From contig NZ_CP141212.1 of the NCBI RefSeq assembly GCF_035610345.1, positions 67,976 through 131,975 of the forward strand: DNA of 64,000 bases. The letters run 5' to 3'. The notes below the pieces were generated by a model, which saw nothing but the letters and a program-made list of their open reading frames with translations, searched no databases and was not told where the DNA came from. How positions within the stretch are numbered: the first letter of the stretch is position 1; every line of letters begins with the position of its first letter. A program made the translations under genes and the position numbers. This document shows, piece after piece, positions 55,566 to 63,484 of this stretch. The DNA comes from Sinorhizobium meliloti. GTDB lineage: Bacteria; Pseudomonadota; Alphaproteobacteria; Rhizobiales; Rhizobiaceae.

Positions 55566-56201
55566 ATGAGCGGCACCCTCGTCCTTGTCCGGCACGGCCA
55601 GAGCGACTGGAACCTGAAGAACCTCTTCACCGGCTGGCGCGATCCCGACCTCACCGAGCTCGGCATCGAGGAGGCAAAGGCCGGCGGCAAGGCGCTTGCC
55701 GATTACGGCATCAAGTTCGACATCGCATTCACCTCCGTCCTCATCCGGGCCCAGCGTACCTGCCAGCTCGTCCTCGACGCCGTCGGCCAGTCGTCGCTCG
55801 AAACGGTCCGCGACCAAGCCTTGAACGAGCGCGACTACGGCGACCTCTCCGGTCTCAACAAGGACGATGCCCGGGCGAAATGGGGCGAAGAACAGGTCCA
55901 TATCTGGCGCCGCTCCTACGACGTGCCGCCGCCCGGCGGCGAGAGCCTGCGCGACACCGGCGCCCGCGTCTGGCCCTATTATCTGACCGATATCCTGCCG
56001 CGCGTGCTTTCGGGCGAGAAGGTGCTCGTCGCCGCCCATGGCAACTCGCTACGCTCCCTCGTCATGGTGCTGGACAAGCTGACCAAGGAGCAGATCCTCA
56101 AGCTCAATCTCGCGACCGGAGTGCCGATGGTCTACAAGCTGAACGCGGATTCGACGGTCGCTTCGAAGGAAGTGCTCGGGGATATGTCCGGGGCGCATTG
56201 A
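55566..56201 (+). CDS. gpmA: 2,3-bisphosphoglycerate-dependent phosphoglycerate mutase
   Basis: A 211-residue enzyme of glycolysis/gluconeogenesis that interconverts 3- and 2-phosphoglycerate through a phosphohistidine. [19 protein letters not shown] holds the nucleophile His10, [20 protein letters not shown] is the catalytic Glu region, and [13 protein letters not shown] holds the second His. It is shorter than E. coli GpmA (250) by loss of a C-terminal part, as is usual in rhizobia. It ends the rightward series from mgsA. Confidence 0.95.
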   Translation: MSGTLVLVRHGQSDWNLKNLFTGWRDPDLTELGIEEAKAGGKALADYGIKFDIAFTSVLIRAQRTCQLVLDAVGQSSLETVRDQALNERDYGDLSGLNKDDARAKWGEEQVHIWRRSYDVPPPGGESLRDTGARVWPYYLTDILPRVLSGEKVLVAAHGNSLRSLVMVLDKLTKEQILKLNLATGVPMVYKLNADSTVASKEVLGDMSGAH

Positions 56202-56226
56202 GGGCGCTTGATGGCAGGGGTTTTAA

Positions 56227-56271
56227 CCCCTCCCGAACCCCTCCCCACAAGGGGCAGGGGTTCGGGAGGGG
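56227..56271. terminator. Long G/C hairpin between gpmA and the methyltransferase gene
   Basis: A 20-base arm CCCCTCCCGAACCCCTCCCC (56227-56246) pairs with the sequence 56251-56271 around ACAA, with a single bulged C at 56255. It lies between convergent genes and could terminate both, although no T-tract follows. It shares CCCTCCCCACAA with the palindrome at 18457-18477, so it is probably a member of a dispersed family. Confidence 0.6.
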
Positions 56272-56308
56272 GCCTGTTTCCTACCCCATCATACCAGGAA
56301 TGCTCCCT

Positions 56309-57181
56309 TCAAGCCTTCCCGGCCTCCCAGCCGAGGATCGCGCGCTTGCGCGTCAGGCCCCAGTGATAGCCGGTGAGATCGCCGGTCTTGCCGAGCGCAC
56401 GGTGGCAGGGGACGACGAAGGAGATCGGGTTGCGCCCCACCGCGGCGCCGACCGCACGCGAGGCCGTCGGCTGGCCGAGGTTTTCGGCGATCTTGGAATA
56501 GGTCGTGGCCTTGCCGAGCGGAATCTGCAGCAGGGTCTGCCATACGCGGATCTGGAAATCCGAACCGATCAGGAAAATCCGGAGCGGCTCTTCCGCGCAC
56601 CAGCGGTCGGGGTCGAAAATGCGTGCCGCATAGCGCGCCGTCGCCGCGCTGTCCTCGACATAGACGGCGTTCGGCCACCGGGCGGCCATGTCTTCGAAGC
56701 TCGCGCGCTCCTCGCCCGAATCGGCGAAGGCAAGGCCGGCGAGGCCGCGGTCGGTCACCATCACCAGGGCCGTGCCGAAGGGCGAGGGGTGAAAGCCGTA
56801 GCGGATGGTGAGGCCGGCGCCGCGCGCCTTCCACTCGCCGGGCGACATGGCCTCATGGGTGACGAAAAGATCGTGCAGCCGGCTCGGGCCTGACAGACCG
56901 ACCTCGATGCTGGTCTCGAGCAAGGGCATGTCTTCCTGGCGCAGGAGCCGCTTGGCATGATCGAGGGTGACCGCCTGCAGGAAGGCCTTCGGCGAAAGCC
57001 CGGCCCAACGTGTGAAGACCTTCTGGAGCTGTGTCGGCGACTGGCCGAGGTGCCGGGCGAGCGACTCGAGCGACGGCTGCTCGCGATAGTCTTCGGTCAG
57101 CATCGCGATCACACGCCTGACCGTGTCGTAGTCGGTGCCTTCCGGGGTGATGTCGGTGGGAATGGATGTAACGACGTTCAT
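56309..57181 (-). CDS. Ada-like regulator/O6-methylguanine-DNA methyltransferase without the N-terminal Cys domain
   Basis: A 290-residue protein combining an AraC-type helix-turn-helix (about 20-120: LESLARHLGQSPTQLQKVFT, LRQEDMPLLETSIEVGL) with a methyltransferase domain (about 125-285). The acceptor Cys259 lies in VVPCHRALGK; ATTYSKIAENLGQPTASRAVG precedes it. Full Ada also has an N-terminal zinc-bound Cys domain that senses methyl phosphotriesters; this is absent, so adaptive autoactivation by that route is not possible. The start is 57181 with AAGGAG six bases upstream. Confidence 0.92.
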   Translation of the reverse strand: MNVVTSIPTDITPEGTDYDTVRRVIAMLTEDYREQPSLESLARHLGQSPTQLQKVFTRWAGLSPKAFLQAVTLDHAKRLLRQEDMPLLETSIEVGLSGPSRLHDLFVTHEAMSPGEWKARGAGLTIRYGFHPSPFGTALVMVTDRGLAGLAFADSGEERASFEDMAARWPNAVYVEDSAATARYAARIFDPDRWCAEEPLRIFLIGSDFQIRVWQTLLQIPLGKATTYSKIAENLGQPTASRAVGAAVGRNPISFVVPCHRALGKTGDLTGYHWGLTRKRAILGWEAGKA

Positions 57182-57253
57182 GATCATCTCCTTGTGCCAC
57201 AGATAATCATGCAGGCGATGCTATAACCACCCGATTCTTGTCGGCCAACCGGC

Positions 57254-57751
57254 TCAACGCGACCTGGCGGTCGCCAGTGCCCGGGCGAAGGCGACGGCGA
57301 AGGTTTCGCGGTCGTCGCGGTTGAGGAAAGAGCCGATATCGGTCTGCCGGCCGCCGCCACTGATCTTCATCGACACGATGCCGATCTCCTGATGACGCTT
57401 GATGCTGAAGCGCGCCCAGAAGGTGTTGAAGCGGTGCTCGATCATCCTCCCCGAGGGCGCGAACTTCCTGACCGACACGTCGGTGCGCGAAACGCTGACC
57501 TCCTCGCGGGCCCGCGCAGTGTGGTAGTTGAGCCAGAAGGCACCGAATAGCAGGATGAAATCGAGGCCGAAGAAAAAGACGACCGGCCAGGCGCCGATGA
57601 CCAGAAATACGACGATGTGCATCAGACTCATGACGCCGGCGATCATCAGGAAAATCTTGAGGCCCCTATGTCCCAGCGAGCGGTAGGGGGTGAGTTCGGC
57701 CGCAAAGATCGGCTCGTCATCGATGTTTGGCGCAGCGTTGCCTTTGATCAT
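57254..57751 (-). CDS. DUF2244 membrane protein
   Basis: A 165-residue inner-membrane protein of the DUF2244 family, function unknown. Two hydrophobic helices lie at about 30-55 and 57-75 (IFLMIAGVMSLMHIVVFLVI, VFFFGLDFILLFGAFWLNY). A soluble C-terminal domain follows (EEVSVSRTDVSVRKFAP, GRQTDIGSFLNRDDRETFA). In alphaproteobacteria such genes often lie next to nth, as here, where the two are divergent with their starts 22 bases apart. I know of no established role. Confidence 0.85.
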   Translation of the reverse strand: MIKGNAAPNIDDEPIFAAELTPYRSLGHRGLKIFLMIAGVMSLMHIVVFLVIGAWPVVFFFGLDFILLFGAFWLNYHTARAREEVSVSRTDVSVRKFAPSGRMIEHRFNTFWARFSIKRHQEIGIVSMKISGGGRQTDIGSFLNRDDRETFAVAFARALATARSR

Positions 57752-57773
57752 GACCCTTGACTATAGATGCAGC

Positions 57774-58547
57774 ATGAAAAACGTGAAGCTCAAATCGCCA
57801 CCACAAGCGCCAAAGCCGGCGAAAGCGACAACGCGCCGCACGGGGCCGCGCAGTGCCTACCGCAGGGCGGAAGTCGAGGAAATCTTCCGCCGATTTTCGG
57901 TGCAGCGTCCGGAACCGAAGGGCGAGCTCGAGCACGTCAATCCGTTCACGCTCGTCGTGGCGGTCGCTCTCTCGGCGCAGGCGACGGATGCCGGCGTCAA
58001 CAAGGCGACCCGGCAGCTCTTCGCTGTCGCCGATACGCCGGAAAAGATGCTGGCGCTCGGCGAGGAACGGGTTCGCGATCATATCAAGACGATCGGCCTC
58101 TACCGCAACAAGGCGAAAAACGTCATCGCTCTCTCCGAGAAGCTCATCACCGACTTCGGCGGCGAGGTGCCGCGCACGCGCGAGGAGCTCGTGACGCTGC
58201 CCGGCGTCGGGCGAAAGACCGCCAATGTCGTGCTCTCCATGGCCTTCGGTCAGCCGACGATGGCCGTCGACACCCATATCTTCCGCATCGCCAACCGTAT
58301 CCGTCTTGCCCCGGGCAAGACGCCGGATGAGGTGGAGGCCCACCTCCTGCGGGTGATCCCGGAGCGCTATCTGCTCCACGCCCATCACTGGCTGATCCTG
58401 CATGGCCGCTACGTCTGCAAGGCGCGCCGGCCGGAATGCGAGCGCTGCGTGATAGCGGACCTCTGCAAATCGCCGGAAAAGACCTGCGACATCCCGGCCC
58501 CGCTCGTGGAATTGCCGCCGCAAGCGATCTCGCTCGCCGCTCATTGA
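57774..58547 (+). CDS. nth: Endonuclease III (DNA glycosylase/AP lyase)
   Basis: A 257-residue base-excision repair enzyme that removes oxidised pyrimidines. The helix-hairpin-helix TLPGVGRKTANVVL carries the catalytic Lys148, and AVDTHIFRIANR the catalytic Asp166. The [4Fe-4S] ligands are Cys215, 222, 225 and 231 with the spacing C-x6-C-x2-C-x5-C. A basic N-terminal extension (about 1-30, with PPQAPKPAKATTRR) is absent from E. coli Nth (211). The last bases overlap the end of the convergent tetR gene by 7. Confidence 0.96.
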   Translation: MKNVKLKSPPQAPKPAKATTRRTGPRSAYRRAEVEEIFRRFSVQRPEPKGELEHVNPFTLVVAVALSAQATDAGVNKATRQLFAVADTPEKMLALGEERVRDHIKTIGLYRNKAKNVIALSEKLITDFGGEVPRTREELVTLPGVGRKTANVVLSMAFGQPTMAVDTHIFRIANRIRLAPGKTPDEVEAHLLRVIPERYLLHAHHWLILHGRYVCKARRPECERCVIADLCKSPEKTCDIPAPLVELPPQAISLAAH

Positions 58548-59134
58548 GCGATCAGGCGATCGATCAGCCTGTCGATGGCGTAGGCATAGTCGGCCCGTGC
58601 GGCGCCCGCATCGATCTCGAGCGCAGCGCGGTCGAAGGCGGCCGATAACAGGAATGCCATCGCCTTGACCGTCTTCTCCTCCAGGCGGTGCGGAGCCATG
58701 GCGGCAGCGAGGCCTTCCTCCAGCGTTCTGCCGCCATGGGCGGCGTCGAGAGCCGCCATTTCGGTGACGCCCAGCACGGCCGGCCCGTCGAGCAACAGCA
58801 GGCGTACCCTACCCGGAACGGCCATGGCGTCGAAATAGCCCGCCGCTCCTGCAAGGAGTGCCTCACGGGGTGGGAGGGGAGCACCGGCCAATTGCTCGAT
58901 CGTCGCCGCGACGTCACGTGCTTCCCGTTCGACGATCGCCCGAAACAGCGCCTTCTTGTCCTCGAAGTGGTGATAGAGCGCGCCGCGCGTGAGCCCGGCT
59001 GCGGCAACGATGTCCGGCGTCGCCGTTTCGGCGTAGCCTCTGGAGACGAAGAGCGCGCGTGCGGCATCAAGGATCGCCGTGCGGGTGGCATCGGAGCGCT
59101 CCCGGTTGGAGCGTCTTGGTTCTTTCTGTTGCAT
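58541..59134 (-). CDS. TetR-family regulator, divergent from a VOC gene
   Basis: A 197-residue regulator. The helix-turn-helix (about residues 20-65) reads [20 protein letters not shown] then [20 protein letters not shown]. The C-terminal ligand domain contains [14 protein letters not shown]. The start MQQKEPRRS is preferred at 59134 over the upstream ATG at 59167, because the latter would put the operator inside the coding region. The first operator copy begins at its start codon, a good place for autorepression. Its stop overlaps nth by 7 bases. Confidence 0.9.
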   Translation of the reverse strand: MQQKEPRRSNRERSDATRTAILDAARALFVSRGYAETATPDIVAAAGLTRGALYHHFEDKKALFRAIVEREARDVAATIEQLAGAPLPPREALLAGAAGYFDAMAVPGRVRLLLLDGPAVLGVTEMAALDAAHGGRTLEEGLAAAMAPHRLEEKTVKAMAFLLSAAFDRAALEIDAGAARADYAYAIDRLIDRLIAQ

Positions 59135-59185
59135 ACATGCAGCCTGTATGTTATCGAACGGATACATGCAGATTGTATGTTATCG
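59133..59185. promoter_or_regulatory. Two tandem TetR operators between the divergent regulator and VOC genes
   Basis: ATACATGCAGCCTGTATGTTATCG (59133-59156) and ATACATGCAGATTGTATGTTATCG (59162-59185) match at 22 of 24 positions with a period of 29 bases. Each contains an inverted repeat ATACA-N7-TGTAT. They occupy the gap between the two starts almost completely. Two sites 29 bases apart allow the regulator to repress both divergent genes. Binding is inference. Confidence 0.75.
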
Positions 59186-59201
59186 AAAAACGGAGGGAAA
59201 G

Positions 59202-59627
59202 ATGAAATCGACAAGCTATTACCCGGTGATCATGACGCAGGACGTTCGGCAGACGGCGGATTTCTACGTCAAGCATCTGGGCTTCGAGGCGCTTTTCGTG
59301 AGCGATTGGTACATGCACCTCCAGTCGACCGAAAACGATCATGTGACGCTCGCGGTGCTCGATTACCGTCATGAGACGGTGCCCGACCGGCACCGGGCGC
59401 CGGTGCAGGGCCTGCTCCTGAATTTCGAGGTGGAAGATCCCGATCGGCTCTATGACACGATGCGTGAAGCGGGCCTGCCCATCCTCAAGCCGATCTGCGA
59501 CGAAGACTTCGGCCAGCGTCATTTCATCACGGCCGATCCGAACGGCGTGATGATCGACATCATTAAACCGATCCCGCCAAGCGCCGAGTTCGCCGCCGCC
59601 TATGACGCAAAGGCGCTGCCGACGTGA
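59202..59627 (+). CDS. VOC (glyoxalase/bleomycin-resistance/dioxygenase) family protein
   Basis: A 141-residue protein with the paired beta-alpha-beta-beta-beta units of the vicinal oxygen chelate fold: [20 protein letters not shown] and [15 protein letters not shown] in the first half, [20 protein letters not shown] and [18 protein letters not shown] in the second. Candidate metal ligands include the His in YMHL and the Glu in NFEVED. Members act as glyoxalases, dioxygenases or drug-binding proteins. CGGAGGGAAAG precedes the ATG. Control by the divergent TetR suggests induction by a toxic small molecule. Confidence 0.88.
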   Translation: MKSTSYYPVIMTQDVRQTADFYVKHLGFEALFVSDWYMHLQSTENDHVTLAVLDYRHETVPDRHRAPVQGLLLNFEVEDPDRLYDTMREAGLPILKPICDEDFGQRHFITADPNGVMIDIIKPIPPSAEFAAAYDAKALPT

Positions 59628-59765
59628 TCGTCGGCATCCCCGAATTCCGCCGCATGCGGGAGCCTTCCCGCATTTGAAGAAGCGCATAACGCTGTTGCGT
59701 CTTCCAAATGGCCGGAAAACCGCTATTAACGAACACCGGTCACCAAGGAAACCCGGACGGAGTTC

Positions 59766-60758
59766 ATGGCAAAATACGACGTTCTGACGATCGGCAACGC
59801 GATCGTCGATATCATTGCGCGCTGCGATGACAGCTTTCTCGAAGAAAACGGCATCATCAAGGGCGCGATGAACCTCATCAATGCCGATCGTGCCGAACTG
59901 CTCTATTCGAGAATGGGACCGGCGGTCGAAGCCTCCGGCGGCAGCGCCGGCAATACGGCGGCTGGCGTCGCGAGCCTCGGCGGCCGCGCCGCCTATTTCG
60001 GCAAGGTCGCCGACGACCAGCTCGGCGAAATCTTCACCCATGATATCCGCGCACAGGGCGTCCATTTTCAGACGAAGCCGCTCGACGGCCATCCCCCGAC
60101 GGCCCGCTCGATGATTTTCGTGACCGAGGACGGCGAGCGCTCGATGAACACCTATCTCGGCGCCTGCGTCGAGCTCGGCCCGGAGGACGTCGAGGACGAC
60201 GTCGTCGCCCAGTCGAAGGTCACCTATTTCGAAGGCTATCTGTGGGACCCGCCACGTGCCAAGGATGCGATCCGCGAAGCGGCGCGCATCGCCCACGCCC
60301 ATGGGCGGGAAACGGCGATGACGCTGTCCGACAGTTTCTGCGTGCATCGCTACCGCAGCGAGTTTCTCGAACTCATGCGCTCGGGCACGGTCGATATCGT
60401 CTTCGCCAACCGGCAGGAGGCGCTCGCGCTTTACGAGACCGAGGACTTCGATCGCGCGCTCGAACTGCTGGCCAAGGACTGCAAGCTTGCGGCGGTCACG
60501 CTGAGCGAGGAAGGCTCCGTCGTCGTGCGCGGCGCTGAGCGCGTACGCGTCGGCGCGAGCGTTCTGGAGCAGGTGGTCGACACCACCGGCGCCGGCGATC
60601 TCTATGCCGCCGGCTTCCTCTTCGGCTATACCAGCGGCCGCTCGCTCGAGGAGTGCAGCAGGCTCGGCAATCTGGCAGCCGGTATCGTCATAGGCCAGAT
60701 CGGCCCGCGGCCGCTGGTCTCGCTTGCAACCGCTGCCCGGCAGGCAGCTCTCGTCTGA
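59766..60758 (+). CDS. PfkB-family carbohydrate kinase, probable adenosine kinase
   Basis: A 330-residue ribokinase-fold kinase. The N-terminal signature is SGGSAGNTAAGVASLGGRAAYFGKV, and the C-terminal signature DTTGAGDLYAAGFLFGY contains the catalytic base Asp. The close fit to the group annotated as adenosine kinase in rhizobia includes YEFEGYLWDPP-like TYFEGYLWDPPRAKDAI and NRQEALALY. It could phosphorylate adenosine to AMP, complementing the nucleoside salvage genes at 18691-27879. Another nucleoside or sugar as substrate is not excluded. Confidence 0.88.
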   Translation: MAKYDVLTIGNAIVDIIARCDDSFLEENGIIKGAMNLINADRAELLYSRMGPAVEASGGSAGNTAAGVASLGGRAAYFGKVADDQLGEIFTHDIRAQGVHFQTKPLDGHPPTARSMIFVTEDGERSMNTYLGACVELGPEDVEDDVVAQSKVTYFEGYLWDPPRAKDAIREAARIAHAHGRETAMTLSDSFCVHRYRSEFLELMRSGTVDIVFANRQEALALYETEDFDRALELLAKDCKLAAVTLSEEGSVVVRGAERVRVGASVLEQVVDTTGAGDLYAAGFLFGYTSGRSLEECSRLGNLAAGIVIGQIGPRPLVSLATAARQAALV

Positions 60759-60795
60759 GGCGCTCGTCCGACCGGCCAATCGAAAGCGCTCGTTC

Positions 60796-61311
60796 ATGCT
60801 CATCATCTTGGGAGGCTTGCCCGGATCCGGGAAGACGACGATTGCTCGCGCTTTGGCGAAGCGATTGCGCGCGGTGCATGTGCGCGTCGATACGATCGAG
60901 CAATGCATCCGGGTTTCGGGCGTCCCGGGCTCCGTCGTCGGGGCCGCAGGATATGTAGCGGCCTACGGGGTGGCTGAAGACAACCTCACGCTCGGCCACA
61001 CCGTCATCGCGGATTCCGTCAATGGCCTGGGTGTGACGCGAGACGCCTGGCTCGCCGTGGCAGACCGATCGGCGGCACGGGCGGTCGAGGTGGAGGTCGT
61101 CTGCTCGGACAAGGCGGAACATCGCCGGCGCGCGGAAACGCGGCTTTCCGACGTACCGGGTCTGACGAAACCAAGCTGGGAAGAGATTACCCATCGCGTT
61201 TACGAAGATTGGGGATCGCGACCCCTCGTCATCGACACCGCGAAGAAGAGCCCCGACGAGCTCGTCGCCGATCTCATTTCGAAGCTCGAACGCCAAAAAC
61301 CGGGGAGCTGA
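60796..61311 (+). CDS. P-loop kinase-like AAA protein
   Basis: A 171-residue nucleotide-binding protein. The P-loop is at the very start: ILGGLPGSGKTTIARALAK (Walker A about 7-14). HVRVDTIEQCIR and VIADSVNGLGVTRDAW resemble the second aspartate and lid region of small kinases such as zeta toxin- or gluconate-kinase-like enzymes (AAA_33). The substrate is unknown. It lies 37 bases after the PfkB gene. The C-terminus ends LVADLISKLERQKPGS. Confidence 0.85.
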   Translation: MLIILGGLPGSGKTTIARALAKRLRAVHVRVDTIEQCIRVSGVPGSVVGAAGYVAAYGVAEDNLTLGHTVIADSVNGLGVTRDAWLAVADRSAARAVEVEVVCSDKAEHRRRAETRLSDVPGLTKPSWEEITHRVYEDWGSRPLVIDTAKKSPDELVADLISKLERQKPGS

Positions 61312-61327
61312 CGCCCTCCCGCACCGC

Positions 61328-61867
61328 TTACTTGAAGGCCTCGCCGGGATAGGCGCCCCAGATCTCGCTCTGGGCAATCCAGCCTTCGACCCCTTGCGTG
61401 TCGGCATGGCACCAGTCGCCGTTGCATTCGCCGATGTGCAGCATGACGCCTGGTTCGACGCGCGCGACGATCGGCGCCGTGCTCTGCGGATCGCGCCGCA
61501 TGTTGACGAAAACACCCTCTCCCTTGCTGCGCATCCACGGGGCCGCCAGCGCCGTGCGGTCGCCGGAGAGAAGCGCCTGGTTGACCCAGCCCTCGGTTCC
61601 GTCGGCGTCGCGGATACGGCGCCAGTTGTCATATTCCTGAATGATCTCGACCGGCACGCCGGATTTGAGATAGCGGAACGCCACCGCATAGTCGACGCTC
61701 GGGCCGATTCTCAAGTTCACGCTTTTCGCCTTCAGGCTGACGAAGCGGGGGAGGGGAAGGCCGCTCGGCCCCTTCGCCGCCTGCGCCTGGGCGGTGCCGG
61801 CCGTCAAGACCGCTCCGAGCAAGGCTGCCATCGTGAGGGTGGAAACTCGTGAAATGAAGTGACGCAT
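61328..61867 (-). CDS. Exported SH3-domain protein
   Basis: An exported protein of about 179 residues. A signal peptide (LTMAALLGAVLTAGTAQAQA) is followed by two bacterial SH3 units: LKAKSVNLRIGPSVDYAVAF with WRRIRDADGTEGWVNQALLS, and GVFVNMRRDPQSTAPIVARV with WCHADTQGVEGWIAQSEIWG. Such proteins bind or localise to peptidoglycan. The start is uncertain between 61879 (MSFVM) and 61867 (MRHFIS). It is convergent with the kinase gene and divergent from gyaR. Confidence 0.85.
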   Translation of the reverse strand: MRHFISRVSTLTMAALLGAVLTAGTAQAQAAKGPSGLPLPRFVSLKAKSVNLRIGPSVDYAVAFRYLKSGVPVEIIQEYDNWRRIRDADGTEGWVNQALLSGDRTALAAPWMRSKGEGVFVNMRRDPQSTAPIVARVEPGVMLHIGECNGDWCHADTQGVEGWIAQSEIWGAYPGEAFK

Positions 61868-62083
61868 GACGAAGCTCATCTTCCGAAGGTAAGCAGGGCT
61901 TGGCGCAAGCCCTTGCGGTGCTGACCGGCCAGGCGCTCGCAGATTCCCGCACTTTTCAAATCCCCGCACGGGGCGGCGAGTTTCAATTGTGTTCCCCACC
62001 GGGTCTGGTAGAAATTGCGGCTGTAGGGAGAACTATCACCCGACTTGGTTAAGGACCCGTCAACGAGGGCGCCGCTCACAGCA

Positions 62084-63088
62084 ATGACAAGCAAGAAAAA
62101 GCCAACGGTCTACATCACCCGCAAACTGCCGGATGTCGTCGAAACCAGGATGCGTGAGCTCTTCGACGCGGAGCTGAACATCGATGACACGCCGCGCAGC
62201 CAGCCGGAGCTGGTCGCCGCGGTCAAACGGGCCGACGTGCTCGTGCCGACGGTGACGGACCGGATCGATGCGGCTCTGATCGAGCAGGCCGGGCCGCAGC
62301 TGAAGCTCATTGCCGCCTTCTCGAACGGCGTCGACAACATCGATGTGGATGCGGCCGCGCGCAAGGGCATCACCGTCACCAACACGCCGAACGTCCTGAC
62401 GGAGGACACGGCCGACATGACCATGGCGCTGATCCTCGCGGTGCCCCGCCGGCTCGCCGAAGGTGCGCAGGTGCTGACCGACCGCAAGGGGGAGTGGGCA
62501 GGCTGGTCTCCCACCTGGATGCTGGGCCGGCGCATTGCCGGAAAACGCATCGGCATCGTCGGCATGGGGAGAATCGGCACCGCCGTCGCCCGCCGTGCCA
62601 AGGCCTTCGGGCTTTCGATCCACTATCACAATCGCCACCGCGTCAAACCGGAAACCGAGGAGATGCTGGAAGCGACCTACTGGGACAGCCTCGACCAGAT
62701 GCTCGCCCGCGTCGACATCGTCTCCGTCAACTGCCCGTCGACCCCGGCGACCTATCATCTGCTCTCGGCCCGGCGGCTGGCCCTGATGCGGCCCGACAGC
62801 TACATCGTCAACACCGCGCGCGGCGGCATCATCGACGAGGCGGCGCTGATCAAGAGCCTCCGCGAGGGCAAGATCGCCGGCGCCGGGCTCGACGTGTTCG
62901 AGAACGAGCCGTCCGTCAATCCGAAGCTCATCAAGCTCGCCGGCGAGGGAAAGGTCGTTCTCCTGCCGCATATGAGCTCGGCGACCCTGGAAGGCCGTAT
63001 CGACATGGGCGAAAAGGTGGTGATCAACATCCGCACCTTCTTCGACGGCCATCGCCCGCCGGACCGGGTCCTTCCGGGGCGGGATTGA
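62084..63088 (+). CDS. gyaR: D-2-hydroxyacid dehydrogenase (glyoxylate reductase type)
   Basis: A 334-residue D-2-hydroxyacid dehydrogenase resembling glyoxylate reductases and D-glycerate dehydrogenases. The nucleotide loop is IGIVGMGRIGTAVARRAK; the catalytic Arg, Glu and His are in NTARGGIIDE, FENEPSVNP and LLPHMSSATLEG. HYHNRHRVKP after the loop places Arg rather than an acidic residue next to the ribose, in keeping with NADP(H). The frame is open upstream to 62045, but MTSKKK at 62084 fits the family. It may overlap in function with the GhrA-type enzyme at 43113. Confidence 0.9.
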   Translation: MTSKKKPTVYITRKLPDVVETRMRELFDAELNIDDTPRSQPELVAAVKRADVLVPTVTDRIDAALIEQAGPQLKLIAAFSNGVDNIDVDAAARKGITVTNTPNVLTEDTADMTMALILAVPRRLAEGAQVLTDRKGEWAGWSPTWMLGRRIAGKRIGIVGMGRIGTAVARRAKAFGLSIHYHNRHRVKPETEEMLEATYWDSLDQMLARVDIVSVNCPSTPATYHLLSARRLALMRPDSYIVNTARGGIIDEAALIKSLREGKIAGAGLDVFENEPSVNPKLIKLAGEGKVVLLPHMSSATLEGRIDMGEKVVINIRTFFDGHRPPDRVLPGRD

Positions 63089-63115
63089 AACACCACCACT
63101 TTGGCAAAAGCCGCG

Positions 63116-63221
63116 TCCCTGTGCTCGTCACAGGGAGGAGCAGCGCCGGGTCTGCGGCGCGGGAAGCGTTCTTTCAGCCCAAGGACTTGGTCTGGCTGGA
63201 TTCCTGTGACAAGCACAGGAA
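63116..63221. repeat. 106-bp element with inverted ends, copy 1
   Basis: The element begins TCCCTGTGCTCGTCACAGGGA and ends with an inverted, slightly changed form (ATTCCTGTGACAAGCACAGGAA). The inner part includes GCGCCGGGTCTGCGGCGCGG, itself a dyad, and TTTCAGCCCAAGGACTTGGT. Copy 2 at 63332-63438 matches at nearly every position. It lies in the 396-base gap between gyaR and polA. Its design resembles the RIME/mosaic elements of Sinorhizobium, a non-coding palindromic type. Confidence 0.8.
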
Positions 63222-63331
63222 TGAGGGACCGGGGATGTGCGGCTCCTACAACTTTCGCTTGGGAATATGCGGGGGAATGGTCAGCCTGGTTTATGAAGCT
63301 TGCCGAGGGGTCGCACCCCTCTCTACCCTCA

Positions 63332-63438
63332 TCCCTGTGCTCGTCACAGGGATCCAGCAGCGCCGGGTCTGCGGCGCGGAAAGCGTTCTTTCAGCCCAAG
63401 GACTTGGTCTGGCTGGATTCCTGTGACGAGCACAGGAA
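63332..63438. repeat. 106-bp element with inverted ends, copy 2
   Basis: A second, directly oriented copy, differing from copy 1 by only a few bases: ATCCAGCAGC for AGGAGCAGC, CGGAAAGC for CGGGAAGC, and GACGAGC for GACAAGC. The two ends of this copy are perfect inverted repeats over CCTGTGCTCGTCACAGG and CCTGTGACGAGCACAGG. About 110 bases separate the copies; that spacer has no coding or regulatory signal that I can see. Confidence 0.8.
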
Positions 63439-63484
63439 GGAAATCAAACGAGCGCCCGCCGGGTATCCCAGATCTCAACAGGCC

